Source of the DNA: Megaustenia siamemsis | Taxonomy: Eukaryota; Mollusca; Gastropoda; Stylommatophora; Ariophantidae | DNA length: 64,000 bases | Reading direction: 5' to 3' | Assembly: GCA_032433765.1 (NCBI GenBank) | Contig: JAVIAB010000059.1 | Coordinates: 55,438,103 to 55,502,102 of the forward strand | In this document: in pieces, positions 32,546-43,990 of the stretch | How positions within the stretch are numbered: position 1 is the stretch's first letter | How the letters are laid out: every line of letters starts with the position of its first letter | Made by a program: the position numbers and the translations under genes | The notes under the pieces: model-generated | Database searches by the model: none | What the model saw: only the letters and a program-made list of their open reading frames with translations | Told to the model about the DNA's origin: nothing

Positions 32546-33054
32546 CTCAGAAAAAAAAAAACAGAAAAAATGTTTTCCTCCATTCGTCCTACAATGAATG
32601 CCAAACTTTGAGATTAATCGACAAAGAATGAAGAAAATCGTCACGTGACAAGGTGACTCAAAATTAGGCATCAACTGTGACGTAAGACAAAGATTAGGAG
32701 CCATATTAGTGACGCAGAGAAACACGGAATTTAATTATTTGGAAAATATAACATAATAAGCACTTCCAGTCATCGGACAATTGGGAAACAGAGGTACACA
32801 ATGAACGAAATATCGCACATTTCCATAAATACCAAATATGGTATACACAAAAAGCTTTGTTTACTTCCGCACAGCCGGAAGTCCGCAAAGAGCAAAGGTA
32901 AGTAATGTAACTATAATTTTTGCTTCAGAGCATTATTGTGGGGATGGGGAGTCAGTCATACGTTTTAATACTTGTTTACCTTTAATCTTTCCCTGTTGAC
33001 AACTCTGTGGGTGAGCCGATGCCTATGCTTGTATCGTTGTATGTCACAGGTCAT
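32546..33054. other. Unique sequence, candidate conserved non-coding element
   Basis: Single-copy sequence with TAAT-type motifs (gattaatcgac, tttaattatttgg), a CRE-like gtgacgtaag and paired ETS-like sites (acttccgcacagccggaagt, near 32860). Regulatory function is inferred only from motif content and the homeobox gene nearby. Confidence 0.35.
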
Positions 33055-35170
33055 TCTCTCTCATGATACATCTAGCTGACTTTATCATTCTCTAGAAGAT
33101 CATCTAGTAGACTTCATCATTCTCTGGCATGTGATATCACATCTAGTAGACTTAATCCTTCTCTGTCATGTGATATCACATCTAGTAGACTTAATCCTTC
33201 TCTGTCATGTGATATCACATCTAGTAGACTTAATCCTTCTCTGTCATGTGATATCACATCTAGTAGACTTAATCCTTCTCTGTCATGTGATATCACATCT
33301 AGTAGACTTAATCCTTCTCTGTCATGTGATATCACAACTAGTAGACTTAATCATTCTCTGTCATGTGATATCACATCTAGTAGACTTAATCCTTCTCTGT
33401 CATGTGATGAGACAGCTAGTTGATTTCATCTTTATCTGTCATGTGATGAGACAGCTAGTAGATTTCATCTTTCTCTATCATGTGATGGGACAACTAGTTG
33501 ATTTCATCATTCTCTGTCATGTGATGAGACAGCTAGTTGATTTCATCTTTCTCTGTCATGTGATGGGACAGCTAGTTGATTTCATCTTTCTCTGTCATGT
33601 GATGGGACATCTAGTAGATTTCATCATTCTCTGTCATGTGATGAGACAGCTAGTTGATTTCATCTTTATCTGTCATGTGATGAGACAGCTAGTAGATTTC
33701 ATCTTTCTCTATCATGTGATGGGACAACTAGTTGATTTCATCATTCTCTGTCATGTGATGAGACAGCTAGTTGATTTCATCTTTCTCTGTCATGTGATGG
33801 GACAGCTAGTTGATTTCATCTTTCTCTGTCATGTGATGGGACAACTAGTTGATTTCATATTTCCCTGTCATGTGATGGGACAACTAGTTGATTTAAGCGT
33901 TATCATGTAATGGGACAGCTAGTTGATTTCATCTTTCTCTATCATGTGATGGGACAGCTAGTTGATTTCATCTTTCTCTATCATGTGATGGGACAGCTAG
34001 TTGATTTCATCTTTCTCTATCATGTGATGGGACAGCTAGTTGATTTCATCTTTCTCCATCATGTGATGGGACAGCTAGTTGATTTCATCTTTCTCTGTCA
34101 TGTGATATCACATCTAGTAGACTTAATCCTTCTCTGTCATGTGATATCACAACTAGTAGACTTAATCATTCTCTGTCATGTGATATCACATCTAGTAGAT
34201 TTCATCATTCTCTGTCATGTGATGAGACAGCTAGTTGATTTCATCTTTATCTGTCATGTGATGAGACAGCTAGTAGATTTCATCTTTCTCTATCATGTGA
34301 TGGGACAACTAGTTGATTTCATCATTCTCTGTCATGTGATGAGACAGCTAGTTGATTTCATCTTTCTCTGTCATGTGATGGGACAGCTAGTTGATTTCAT
34401 CTTTCTCTGTTATGTGATGGGACAACTAGTTGATTTCATCTTTCTCTGTCATGTGATGAGACAGCTAGTTGATTTCATCTTTCTCTGTCATGTGATGAGA
34501 CAGCTAGTTGATTTCATCTTTCTCTGTCATGTGATGGGACAACTAGTTGATTTCATATTTCCCTGTCATGTGATGGGACAAATAGTTGATTTAAGCTTTA
34601 TCATGTAATGGGACAGCTAGTTGATTTCATCTTTCTCTATCATGTGATGGGACAGCTAGTTGATTTCATCTTTCTCTATCATGTGATGGGACAACTAGTT
34701 GATTTCATCTTTCTCTGTCATGTGATGGGACAACTAGTTGATTTCATCTTTCTCTGTCATGTGATGGGGCAGCTAGTTGATTTCATCTTTCTCTATCATG
34801 CGATGGGACAGCTAGTTGATTTCATCTTTCTCCATCATGTGATGGGACAGCTAGTTGATTTCATCTTTCTCTGTCATGTGATGGGACAACTAGTTGATTT
34901 CATCTTTCTCTGTCATGTGATGGGACAACTAGTTGATTTCATCTTTATCATGTAATGGGACAGCTAGTTGATTTCATCTTTCTCTATCATGCGATGGGAC
35001 AACTAGTTGATTTCATCTTTATCATGTAATGGGACAGCTACTTGATTTCATCTTTCTCTATCATGTGATGGGACAGCTAGTTGATTTCATCTTTCTCTAT
35101 CATGCGATGGGACAGCTAGTTGATTTCATCTTTCTCTGTCATGTGATGGGACAACTTGTAGACTTCATTT
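33055..35170. repeat. 39-bp minisatellite array, 2.1 kb
   Basis: About 54 copies of a 39-bp unit with two main types: atatcacatctagtagactt + aatccttctctgtcatgtg, and atgggacagctagttgattt + catctttctctgtcatgtg. Mixed blocks such as 33370-33560 reappear at 33630-33800 and 34160-34360 in the same order. Because 39 bp is 13 codons, three chained frames appear on the plus strand. They carry a hydrophobic 13-residue repeat and are not considered genes. Confidence 0.97.
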
Positions 35171-36299
35171 TTCTTTATCAGATGTTGTCTGAATCATATG
35201 ATTGATTGTTGCTTATGTATTAGGACAACGTGATGACTTATTCGTTTCTGTACTGATCGTTGCCACAAGGAGTTCACTTATTAGTTACGATCTGTGCAGT
35301 CAAACATTCACTTCACTTACTTTGTGGTTGTCAAGTTGTCCTAACCGTTTTATATCAGTCGATACTAAGATCGTGTGACTTTGGAACACAACATTTCTGA
35401 TGTGGAAGGAAGTGCCAAGCACTGTATGACCTGTCACACAAACGTTGGTTCCCATTCCATACATTAGGTGTCGTGATGAAACATCTGCAGCGATGATATT
35501 TCACATGAGAACCACATTTTGTTTGCACTCAACACGTCCTCGTAACTTGAAACATATCTCGGATGTACATACAGTCAACAGCACAATAAATGGTACACAG
35601 CCCCCAAAAGACAGGTATCTCTAGCGTTAAGTTAAGTACTTTGCTACACAATTGTTCCAGCCCTAATTGTAGCATAAACTACAGTGCCTGGTCTCGTGTT
35701 CGTCAGCGAGGATCCAGATTGAAACAGACACCTGTCTTAAAAGCTGCGGTATTTGAAGTTAAGGTATAACTAGCCAGGAAGTGGAGATAAATAACTATTC
35801 AACAACACCAAAGAGGGCGGAGGTATGTCTTGCATTTGAGACGATAATGGCGGTGCAAAGTGTTTCTCTTCAGCATAAATGTGTGTACTGGTTTCATGTT
35901 TCTTTTTAAACACCGGTAACATTTCATTGTTGTTTTTTTTTTTAATTTATTCTCATAGGTGATATATCAACAAATGTAATAGATTTCGTGTGTGAATCAT
36001 AATATATAATACTGGAAGTATTAAATATATTATTCCAATTAAGTGGAAGTTGGAATCAAAATAGTTTATTTCTTATAAAAAACTGGAATAAATCTTCTCG
36101 AAATAATCGTGTAATTATTTGTAATAAATAAGGCTTTCAACGAAACAAATTATATCGGAAACGATTCTCCTGGTATATGTTATAATGTTTTTTTCTTTTT
36201 AAGTCCGTAAAAATTGTAGTGTTTTTTTCCAATAAATATTCTACACTTTAAAGCTTCAGAAAATAAAAGCCATGAAAACAACAATAACCGAGGGGGCAA
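35171..36299. other. Unique sequence
   Basis: No gene is recognised. The part 35390-35870 has near-balanced composition and no repeats. The part 35900-36250 is AT-rich. It might hold intronic regulatory sequence. Confidence 0.4.
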
Positions 36300-36960
36300 T
36301 ATATATCTCAATCTCCAGGCATTGGAAAGTGCAGACCCCTATATAGATCTTGGTAGTAATATGGATCAAGAAAGTGAAACAGAAAAAAAAAATACCATCA
36401 GAAACAGGATAGTAAAAGCAGTATCTAATTTAAAAACCTGTAAACAAAATATGGAAATAAAAAATACTATACAAGAAAACTTAAAATATTCAATTCAATC
36501 ATATTATCAACACTTACCTATGCATATGATCGCTGGAAAACATAAAAATAGATTGAGAAAAAACCTAACCGCTTTTATGATGCCCAAGAAAAAATACTCT
36601 GTGTACAATGGAATGGATTCAAGACTAATATTGAAATAAGAGAAATGGTCATGTAACCAAAGATCTAATCTACAATTAAGGAAAGAAGATGGACATATGT
36701 TGGACATGTGCTGAGAAGAGATAACAAGAGAATTTCAAAACAGGCTCTTCTATGGGAAACATCAAGATACAGAAAAAGAGGAAGACCTAAAGAGACACTT
36801 AAAAGAACACTTATAAGAGAAGCCATGTTGGCAGGGATAGACTCACCAGATAAGATGGAACAGAATAGAGATGGGTGGTCAAAAACACGACAGGCCCTAT
36901 GTGACGTCACACGGTGCGGGAGAGGGTCAAGATGTTGTTGTGCATGAGCATCATCATCAT
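36300..36960 (+). mobile_element. Family-C retrotransposon fragment, old copy
   Basis: Diverged frames give DLGSNMDQESETEKKNTIRN (compare LGSHIDREGDTSKEIRIR in the 19.8-kb copy), later KERRWTYVGHVLRRDNKRIS, KQALLWETSRYRKRGRPKET and LKRTLIREAMLAGIDSPDKM, then QALCDVTRCGRG and a tail with (atc)n. At least three frameshifts are present. It is much older than the 19.8-kb copy. Confidence 0.85.
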
Positions 36961-37059
36961 CATTGTTATGTTTTGCTTGAGGACATACACAACGTATACA
37001 TATCAGTTCCCTATACTGTATGGTACGATATGCACATCTATAACATATTATAACAAAGA

Positions 37060-37332
37060 GAGTGCTAATTTCCAATATTAGGAAGAAACAATCATCATTT
37101 TTTTGGCCATGTAATGAGAAGAGAACAGCAGGAATATATTGTAACAACTGGGAAAATTGAGGGACGAAGAGATAGAGGGAAGCAAAGAGAAAAAATACCA
37201 GACAGCTTACCAGAGAATGACTTGGCAGAAGGTCAACAACAGAAATGATAAATAACTGTCGAGATCGAAAGTTGTAGAGAGACATGACCACCTACGACAG
37301 CAGGCCCGGTACTTGATGGTGATGATGATAAA
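37060..37332 (+). mobile_element. RTE-A 3' fragment
   Basis: Encodes VLISNIRKKQSSFFWPCNEK-type sequence with one frameshift, then KIEGRRDRGKQREKIPDSLP and a WRDMTTYDSRPGT-like end plus ggtgatgatgat. It lies about 100 bp after the family-C fragment, in the same orientation. Confidence 0.87.
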
Positions 37333-37394
37333 ATATTAATCTGTAACGTATTACAAGTAAGTAGAATGACAAACATTCGTAGTCCCAAACAACT

Positions 37395-37445
37395 ATTGTA
37401 TGGTGATTATTGTATGGCGATTATTGTATGGCGATTATTGTATGG
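37395..37445. repeat. 14-bp tandem repeat, 3-4 copies
   Basis: Unit ttattgtatggcga, three to four copies, immediately 5' of the family-G fragment. Confidence 0.85.
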
Positions 37446-37765
37446 CGAAATTAGGACAGAAAGAGATCAAAGGGCAGCCAGTGCTGAGATATAAGGATGT
37501 TTGCAGGGCTTCCTTGAGGGAATTCTCTATCAGTGAAAGAAACTGGGAAAATATGGCTGCAGACCGTAGCACATGAAGAACAAAAAATTAAAAAAATGTC
37601 ACAACTTTCGAGGCAGTGCTGATATCAAATTCAGAAGACAAAAGGCGCAGGAGAAAGAAGTCACGATCCTTTGTGAATGCGATCCTGAATGGATCTGTCT
37701 GCCAAATTTTGACAGATTCAGCCACAAGAAAAGCTGTTCAGTAAAACAGCATCCAGCATAAGACA
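37440..37765 (+). pseudogene. Family-G non-LTR C-terminal fragment
   Basis: Frames give GQPVLRYKDVCRASLREFSI, SERNWENMAADRS-T-stop and, in another frame, KRRRRKKSRSFVNAILNGS-like residues ending FDRFSHKKSCSVKQH. The order (RYKDV, NWE..AADRS, basic spacer, zinc-finger-like SH..SC end) is the usual C-terminus of a common invertebrate non-LTR group. It has stops and frameshifts. A minus-strand relative is at 10022-10420. Confidence 0.78.
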
Positions 37766-37984
37766 CTAATATTTTACCAAACTACTGACTTATCATGGCT
37801 GCTTGGTACCAACCGTCTATCAAGACGACAAGGGTTTTATTATTATTACAGTATAGTCCCTCGTGTTTTCTTAATCTTCTACTTTTCTTGACCGACTCCG
37901 ATGATAAGAGAGATACAAAGTTCGCTGCCATTCTCTGATATATACTCCAGCATGGATCTCTCTCTCTCGAGCTCTTTGTCCTTC

Positions 37985-39555
37985 TCATTGTATGTCTTGT
38001 ATAGTATGGCATCACTAGGCATTGTATGTATGTCTTGTATAGTATGTCATCACTAGGCATTGTATGTATGTCTTGTATAGTATGGCATCACTAGGCATTG
38101 TATGTATGTCTTGTATAGTATGGCATCACTATGCATTGTATGTATGTCTTGTATAGTATGTCATCACTAGGCATTGTATGTATGTCTTGTATAGTATGGC
38201 ATCACTAGGCATTGTATGTATGTCTTGTATAGTATGGCATCACTAGGCATTGTAAGTATGTCTTGTATAGTATGGCATCACTAGGCATTGTATGTATGTC
38301 TTGTATAGTATGGCATCACTAGGCATTGTATGTATGTCTTGTATAGTATGGCATCACTAGGCATTGTATGTATGTCTTGTATAGTATGGCATCACTAGGC
38401 ATTGTATGTATGTCTTGTATAGTATGGCATCACTAGACATTGTATGTATGTCTTGTATAGTATAGCATCACTAGGCATTGTATGTATGTCTTGTATAGTA
38501 TGGCATCACTAGGCATTGTATGTTTGCCTTGTATAGTATGGCATCACTAGGCATTGTATGTATGTCTTGTATAGTATGGCATAACTAGGCATTGTATGTA
38601 TGTCTTGTATAGTATGGCATCACTATGCATTGTATGTATGTCTTGTATAGTATGGCATCACTAGGCATTGTATGTATGTCTTGTATAGTATGGCATCACA
38701 AGGCATTGTATGTATGTCTTGTATAGTATGGCATCACTAGGCATTGTAAGTATATCTTGTATAGTATGGCATCACTAGGCATTGTATGTATGTCTTGTAT
38801 AGTATGGCATCACTAGGCATTGTAAGTATGTCTTGTATAGTATGGCATCACTAGGCATTGTATGTATGTCTTGTATAGTATGGCATCACTAGGCATTGTA
38901 TGTATGTCTTGTATAGTATGGCATCACTAGGCATTGTATGTATGTCTTGTATAGTATGGCATCACTAGACATTGTATGTATGTCTTGTATAGTATGGCAT
39001 CACTAGGCATTGTATGTATGTCTTGTATAGTATGGCATCACTAGGCATTGTAAGTTTGCCTTGTATAGTATGGCATCACTAGGCATTGTATGTATGTCTT
39101 GTATAGTATGGCATAACTAGGCATTGTATGTATGTCTTGTATAGTATGGCATCACCATGCATTGTATGTGTGTCTTGTATAGTATGGCATCACTAGGCAT
39201 TGTATGTATGTCTTGTATAGTATGACATTACTAGGCATTGTATGTATGTCTTGTATAGTATGACATCACTAGGCATTGTATGTATGTCTTGTATAGTATG
39301 GCATTACTAGCCATTGTATGTATGTCTTGTATAGTATGACATCACTGGGCATTGTATGTATGTCTTGTATAGTATGGCATTACTAGCCATTGTATGTATG
39401 TCTTGTATAGTATGACATCACTGGGCATTGTATGTATGTCTTGTATAGTATGGCATCACTAGGCATTGTATGTATGTCTTGTATAGTATGGCATCACTAG
39501 GCATTGTATGTATGTCTTGTATAGTATGTCATCACTAGGCATTGTATGTATGTGG
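37985..39555. repeat. 38-bp minisatellite array
   Basis: About 41 copies of tatggcatcactaggcat + tgtatgtatgtcttgtatag. Rare variants (gtttgcc, cactagacat, cataactagg) recur in the same order at 38430-38640 and 38960-39170, which indicates a duplicated block of about 13-14 units. Confidence 0.97.
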
Positions 39556-39571
39556 GTAAACTCATTGTACT

Positions 39572-39904
39572 TATTGGGTAAGGTAAAGGTAAAGTTCGAG
39601 ACTTGAACCGGCGTCTTAGCACGCTAGTTTCCACCCATATGTGCTCGGCCGCCTATCCAGAAATGTTCGGAGATTTCTGGATACTGTCGCCTCAAGCATC
39701 GAAACTCACGATGTGAAGCAACACTCCTCACCTTCCCAGGGTAATACCCTGGTACCCATTTCTACCAACGGCTGGGTTGGATGGGGGTATTTTTTTTCTA
39801 ACCACGAGTACAACTCACACTACTCCCAGCTGGAATAGAACACGGGTTGTCCAAACGTCGGTAGTTCAGTCGGGTGGTTTTTCCAACTAGGCTACCGAGG
39901 CCCT
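39572..39904 (-). mobile_element. SINE-2 copy
   Basis: In reverse: head ggcctcggtagcctagttgg, B-box gtgttctattcc (one change from consensus), T-run in this strand at about 39790-39797, body ggtaccagggtattaccctg, and a tail with actttacctttacc. No clean target duplication was found. Confidence 0.9.
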
Positions 39905-40065
39905 CTAGTTGGAAACTACAACAACCACTAGTTGGGTGTAATTCAAAACTGATTCTACGTTAACCCTTTCTCTTACAAGTGTGCTTCTAACTTTGTCTCG
40001 TTTGGTCACTCCTACAGCTATTTTTCAAATAACTTATTTCTGTGGTGATTAATTTTCTTTTTTGA

Positions 40066-40182
40066 CTTATTGAGTTATTTGCGGGTCACCATCGTTGCAC
40101 TCCGAACATATCCATAGGTGCTCAGATCCCCTCCTCAGCAATTCTCGTAGTGTCCAGTGACAGACGATTTTCTGACTTTTTT
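40066..40182 (-). repeat. Dispersed repeat R5, minus copy
   Basis: The reverse complement (cactggacactacg, gctgaggaggggatctgagc, acctatggatatgt, ggtgacccgcaa) matches 63868-63990 with roughly 80-85 percent identity by eye. Origin unknown; it may be the 3' end of a SINE or LINE. Confidence 0.75.
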
Positions 40183-40269
40183 GTGAGTGACCATGTTTGA
40201 CATTGATGACATAGAGTGTAAATAAATATATTTTGTATAAACAATCTCTATGTGCTGATTGGCACTTTC

Positions 40270-40560
40270 TTGTGTTGGTGAGGATGAAAAGGCTGCCCCT
40301 ATACTTAGTTTACCTTGGCTGCATCAATTATTTATTTCTTTATCTATTTTCCAGCACTGGAGAATGATATTCCTAGATACTTGAACTCTGATACCTGTTT
40401 TGCTCGCATTTATCTGTTATTCTTATATTTTCGCTCTGCCTCTTTCTCCCTATTGCAATGACTTCTGTTTTATATGTGTTGATTTTCATGTGTGTGTTTT
40501 ACAGTTTTGATTTGCGAACCTGAGATGTTGTTGCAATCTCTTTAGTGTTTCTGCCGTCAG
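40270..40560 (-). mobile_element. Family-F non-LTR reverse transcriptase fragment
   Basis: In reverse one frame reads INTYKTEVIAIGRKRQSENI and, after a shift, VSEFKYLGISFSSAGK. The KTEV...IGR block followed by FKYLG...GK is the standard region after the catalytic YxDD box in many non-LTR reverse transcriptases. A stop follows GK. It is a short dead fragment. Confidence 0.75.
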
Positions 40561-40860
40561 AATTTAATAGACAATTTTTCTGTTTTGTTTGTGAATTATT
40601 TTATTTTGTTAGAGAATTCTTCTATTTCTTCTACTGTGTAGAGAATCTTCTAGAGAATTATTTTATTTTGTCAGATAAATTTTCTGTGCTGTTACATAAT
40701 TCTTGAAATTTGTTACATAACACCTCTTATTTTTGGCAGAATCCGTTTACTTTGTTACATAATTTATCCATTTTGTTAGAGAATTATTTTATGATAATTC
40801 TTCAATTTTGTTATAGAATTGGTCTATTTTGTTACAGATTTTTTTCTACTTTGTTATAGT
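40561..40860. repeat. Degenerate ~21-24-bp repeat
   Basis: Loose repeats of gagaattattttattttgtta. In reverse they read as heptad-like units (L-x-N-K-x) broken by stops. It may be an eroded coiled-coil-encoding segment of a retrotransposon ORF1 or an old minisatellite. Confidence 0.5.
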
Positions 40861-40867
40861 ATGATAT

Positions 40868-41045
40868 TTGTAGAAGCCACAGCATATCAGTGGTTAGTAC
40901 AGAAGCCAGGTTCGATGCCGATCGACAGCTTCTAAGTTTGCCACGCTTTAAATAAGCAGCGAATAATTCTGGGAAAGAAAGACAACACTGATGTAATGCT
41001 GACCAAATTTGCCAAAAATGTGCCGACGGTCTACAGAATGTAAAA
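40868..41045 (+). mobile_element. Old SINE-1 copy, 3' truncated
   Basis: Diverged head (agcatatcagtggttagta, B-box ggttcgatgccg), gctttaaataagc, then gggaaagaaagacaacac. It ends near gtctacagaatg, before the hairpin module, where a minus-strand SINE-1 begins. Confidence 0.75.
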
Positions 41046-41299
41046 GTAAGTAAAGACCCCCCTTCACGCCAAGTGGCGTATAGGGAATATGGTGTTAGTG
41101 ACCCTATATTTTACAGACCTTCAGCACATGATTGTTGGGGTAATGTGGTCGGTATTACGCCCGTGCCGATTTACTTTCCCAGTAAAAAATCCGGTACCCA
41201 TTTAAGGCTGGGTGAACTCGGAAGCCGTCGGTTGGGATCGAACTCTAACCCTTGTCCTTTGTAGTCCAGTTTACTAACCACTGAGCTAGCGCGGATCCC
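41046..41299 (-). mobile_element. SINE-1 copy, tail-to-tail with the previous one
   Basis: In reverse: head gagctagcgcgga with A-box ctcagtggttag, B-box gagttcgatccc, body cagccttaaatgggtaccgg, the hairpin module, and a short actttac tail. It faces the older plus copy, so the two form an imperfect inverted repeat. Confidence 0.93.
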
Positions 41300-41714
41300 T
41301 TCTACATCATGTGAGCACCTATAATATTTTTTAAACGCGATAGGCGTCACTGGTCTCTCTTCTTTCTCGTGTCATATTCTTTATAAACTCTCATATATGA
41401 AGGTCTTAGTCTTAACTGGCATATGGGAAATATTTTTGCAATAACTACTGGCATATGTTATTATTAATACGGTCGGGTTCAAGCCAGGCCCTGTAACTTT
41501 CACTGAAAATATGTCACACATATCTGTAGTGGCTGGGTGAACTCCGAATTCTCATCGTTCGGAAAAAAAGGTGAAAACTGAAAATACAAGACATTTCAAG
41601 CCTGACTTTGATAGAGATCAACAGTTTGTCAAATATGAAATATTAAGGATGTAATCCTGTCGTGATGGCACATGATGATGAGTACTGAAATCAAAGTAAA
41701 CCTTTCTCGCGATG
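41300..41714. other. Unique sequence
   Basis: No feature recognised. Confidence 0.4.
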
Positions 41715-41728
41715 TATGGGGAATATGG

Positions 41729-41986
41729 AGCCGCGATAGCTCAGTGGTTAGTGAACTGGATTACAAAGGACATGGGGTAGGGTTCGATCCCAAACGACGG
41801 CTTCCGGGTTCACCCAGCCTTAAATGGGTAAAGTATTTTTTATGGGAAAGTAAAGCGGCACGGGCGTAATACCGACCACATTACTCCAAAAATCATGTGC
41901 TGAACGTGTAAAAAATGTATGGTCTCCAACACAATATTCCCTATACGCCACTTGGCGTGACGGAACTCTTTACTCTTTTTTACTTT
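41729..41986 (+). mobile_element. SINE-1 copy with 14-bp TSD
   Basis: Head gagccgcgatagctcagtgg, B-box gggttcgatccc, regular body, hairpin acgccacttggcgtgacgg and tail actctttactcttttttac. The flanking repeat tatggggaatatgg is at 41715-41728 and 41987-42000. Confidence 0.95.
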
Positions 41987-42000
41987 TATGGGGAATATGG

Positions 42001-42261
42001 TGTTTTTACATATATTACACCATCTAATACTTTCTCAAAGATTGATCGCCGGTCCCTATTTTGTCCAAATGCTAACTGATCATGGAGGCATGTCGGTCAA
42101 AAAGAAACTAACCAAAGTTTTATTTTAAACCCTGATGACCTGGTTTGTTGACAAATGCACTAACCTACTAAACCATAAACATTTCATGAATTTATTGATT
42201 CATGGACTTGACTATGGAAGAAGGTTCATGTGTCTCCACGATGGTGTGAAGGTGGATTGCG
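42001..42261. other. Unique sequence
   Basis: Short unrecognised stretch between SINE-1 and RTE-A. Confidence 0.35.
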
Positions 42262-42317
42262 TAGCATCTTCCTCATTTTTTTGGAAAGCAGCTTTACAAA
42301 AAATGAGGAAGATACTA
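42262..42317. repeat. 20-bp inverted repeat (hairpin)
   Basis: tagcatcttcctcatttttt at 42262-42281 pairs with aaaaaatgaggaagatacta at 42298-42317, 19 of 20 positions, with a 16-nt spacer. The right arm is the start of the RTE-A copy. Confidence 0.85.
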
Positions 42318-42832
42318 TGGAATGCAATTTTTGACAATAGAAACAAGAAAAAAAGTTCTTAAATGTTATGTAGAGCCAGTATTAACATATGGATGTGAAT
42401 CATGGACAATGGGACAACAGACAAGAAAATCACTGGAGTCTGTAGAAATGTGGTTTTACAGAAGAATGTTGAGAATAAATACCATGGACAGCTAAGAGGA
42501 GTAATGAAAACGTTCTGAAAGAGGCCAAAGCAAAAAGAGAGCTAATTTCCCATATTAGGAAGAAACAATCATCATTTTTGGGCCATGTAATGAGAAGAGA
42601 ACAGCTCGAATATATTGTAACAACTACGAAAATTGAGGGGCGAAGAGATAGAGGAAAGCAAAGAGAAAAAAATATCAGACAGCTTAAGAGAATGGCTTGG
42701 CAGAAGGTCAACAACAGAAATGATAAATAACTGTCGTGATCGAAAGTTGTGGAGAGATATATTATCACCTACGCCAGCAGGCCCGGTACTTGATGATGAT
42801 GATGATGATGATGATGTTGATGATGATGATGA
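42298..42832 (+). mobile_element. RTE-A retrotransposon fragment
   Basis: Encodes MRKILWNAIFDNRNKKK, LKCYVEPVLTYGCESWTMGQ, RKSLESVEMWFYRRML, then after frameshifts KEAKAKRELISHIRKKQSSF, REQLEYIVTTTKIEGRRDRG and REWLGRRSTTEMINNCRDRK. It ends PGT-stop with an extended (gat)n tail up to about 42832. It has a 4-bp insertion near 42477 and an A insertion near 42668, so it is inactive. Confidence 0.92.
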
Positions 42833-43045
42833 CGGTGTGAAGATTAGGGTCCACGTGCAAGAAAAACAGGTTTTAACACCACTTGAAGAGACAGTGTGTC
42901 TTGTTGCGACCGCTGGTCTTAAAGTAGTAGATATCGCATGCCTAGTACTGGCTGAACCGGAGGATAACGCGTAGTTCTCGTGATAAATTAGAATGAGTAA
43001 AAGCATCATCGTCAGCTCGACATTACAAGATCATACTTGATAACG

Positions 43046-43250
43046 CACCGTCTTGGTCAGCTATAATTTTCCAACACTTTCAGTAACCATATTTCTTAAA
43101 CTGAATTATGGAACACCGTCTTGGTCAGCTATAATTTTCCAACACTTTCAGTAACCATATTTCTTAAACTGAATTATGGAACACCGTCTTGGTCAGCTAT
43201 AATCTTCCAACACTTTCAGTAACCATATTTCTTAAACTGAATTATTGAAC
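43046..43250. repeat. 68-bp repeat, 3 copies
   Basis: Three direct copies starting caccgtcttggtcagc, with starts at 43046, 43114 and 43182. They are almost identical, so amplification is recent. Confidence 0.95.
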
Positions 43251-43299
43251 ACATTTATTTTGTTAAAGTCTGAACCTAACTCCATCACAATTTCTTTGT

Positions 43300-43990
43300 A
43301 TCCTCATCTGGATGTTTCCGTCCACCCAACCGCACTAATATGCTAATTTATTCCCCATATTCCTCCCTCTTTCACTGCTCCCGCGTACCTGCCTCCGCTT
43401 TTCCCAACAAATTTCCCCTCAAAGACACTCCAATCTTCTCATCTCTCTTTCCTTCACTTTTTGGCATCATGTCATTACTCCAGGGACGGGCAAGTTTCCT
43501 TAAGCGTACAAAATCTGCCATACTCTTCCCGGCATGCCTGCAACGATGGATCGGAAACGACTCCATTTTGTTCATTAAAGACCCGTTCCCTATCGCTAAG
43601 GCAACCCATTTTCGCCTCGTTTCCACTCAATGAATGCCAATGAAAGCCCAATTTTCTCCACGCGTCCAACTCGCAACGCCCTTTGGCGCCATGTTTGTAT
43701 TGTCGCTCTTGGAATTTCTCGCACCGTCGCGTCCAACTCGCGAGAGTTTCCCTTGATTGGCCACTTGAGAATTGCACGATTTCAAAATGGCTGCTGATTC
43801 CTGTTTGTCAATCTCTGTTTCCGATTCCGTGGCTCTTTTTGTCCCTCGGTTACTCCTCCCAATTTCTTTAGAATCTGTTGTCCTTATCTGAGGTTTTCTC
43901 TGTTTGCGACTCCTTAAATAACGTAGATAAATTTTCATTCGGTTGATCTTCTGTCTGACAACTCGTATTTTATAATTGCACACGAATTGT
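43300..43990. other. GC-richer unique island
   Basis: Single-copy sequence with balanced composition in an otherwise AT-rich region. On the plus strand it has a CCAAT-type gattggccact next to gatttcaaaatggctgctg (YY1-like), and a second ggcgccatg. Several short frames exist on both strands but none resembles a known protein. It is a candidate regulatory or promoter region. Confidence 0.4.

Noticed and set aside
43372..43983. Overlapping frames of 84-118 codons on the minus strand
   Set aside because: Several mutually overlapping frames with no family resemblance. The composition effect of a GC-richer island explains them.
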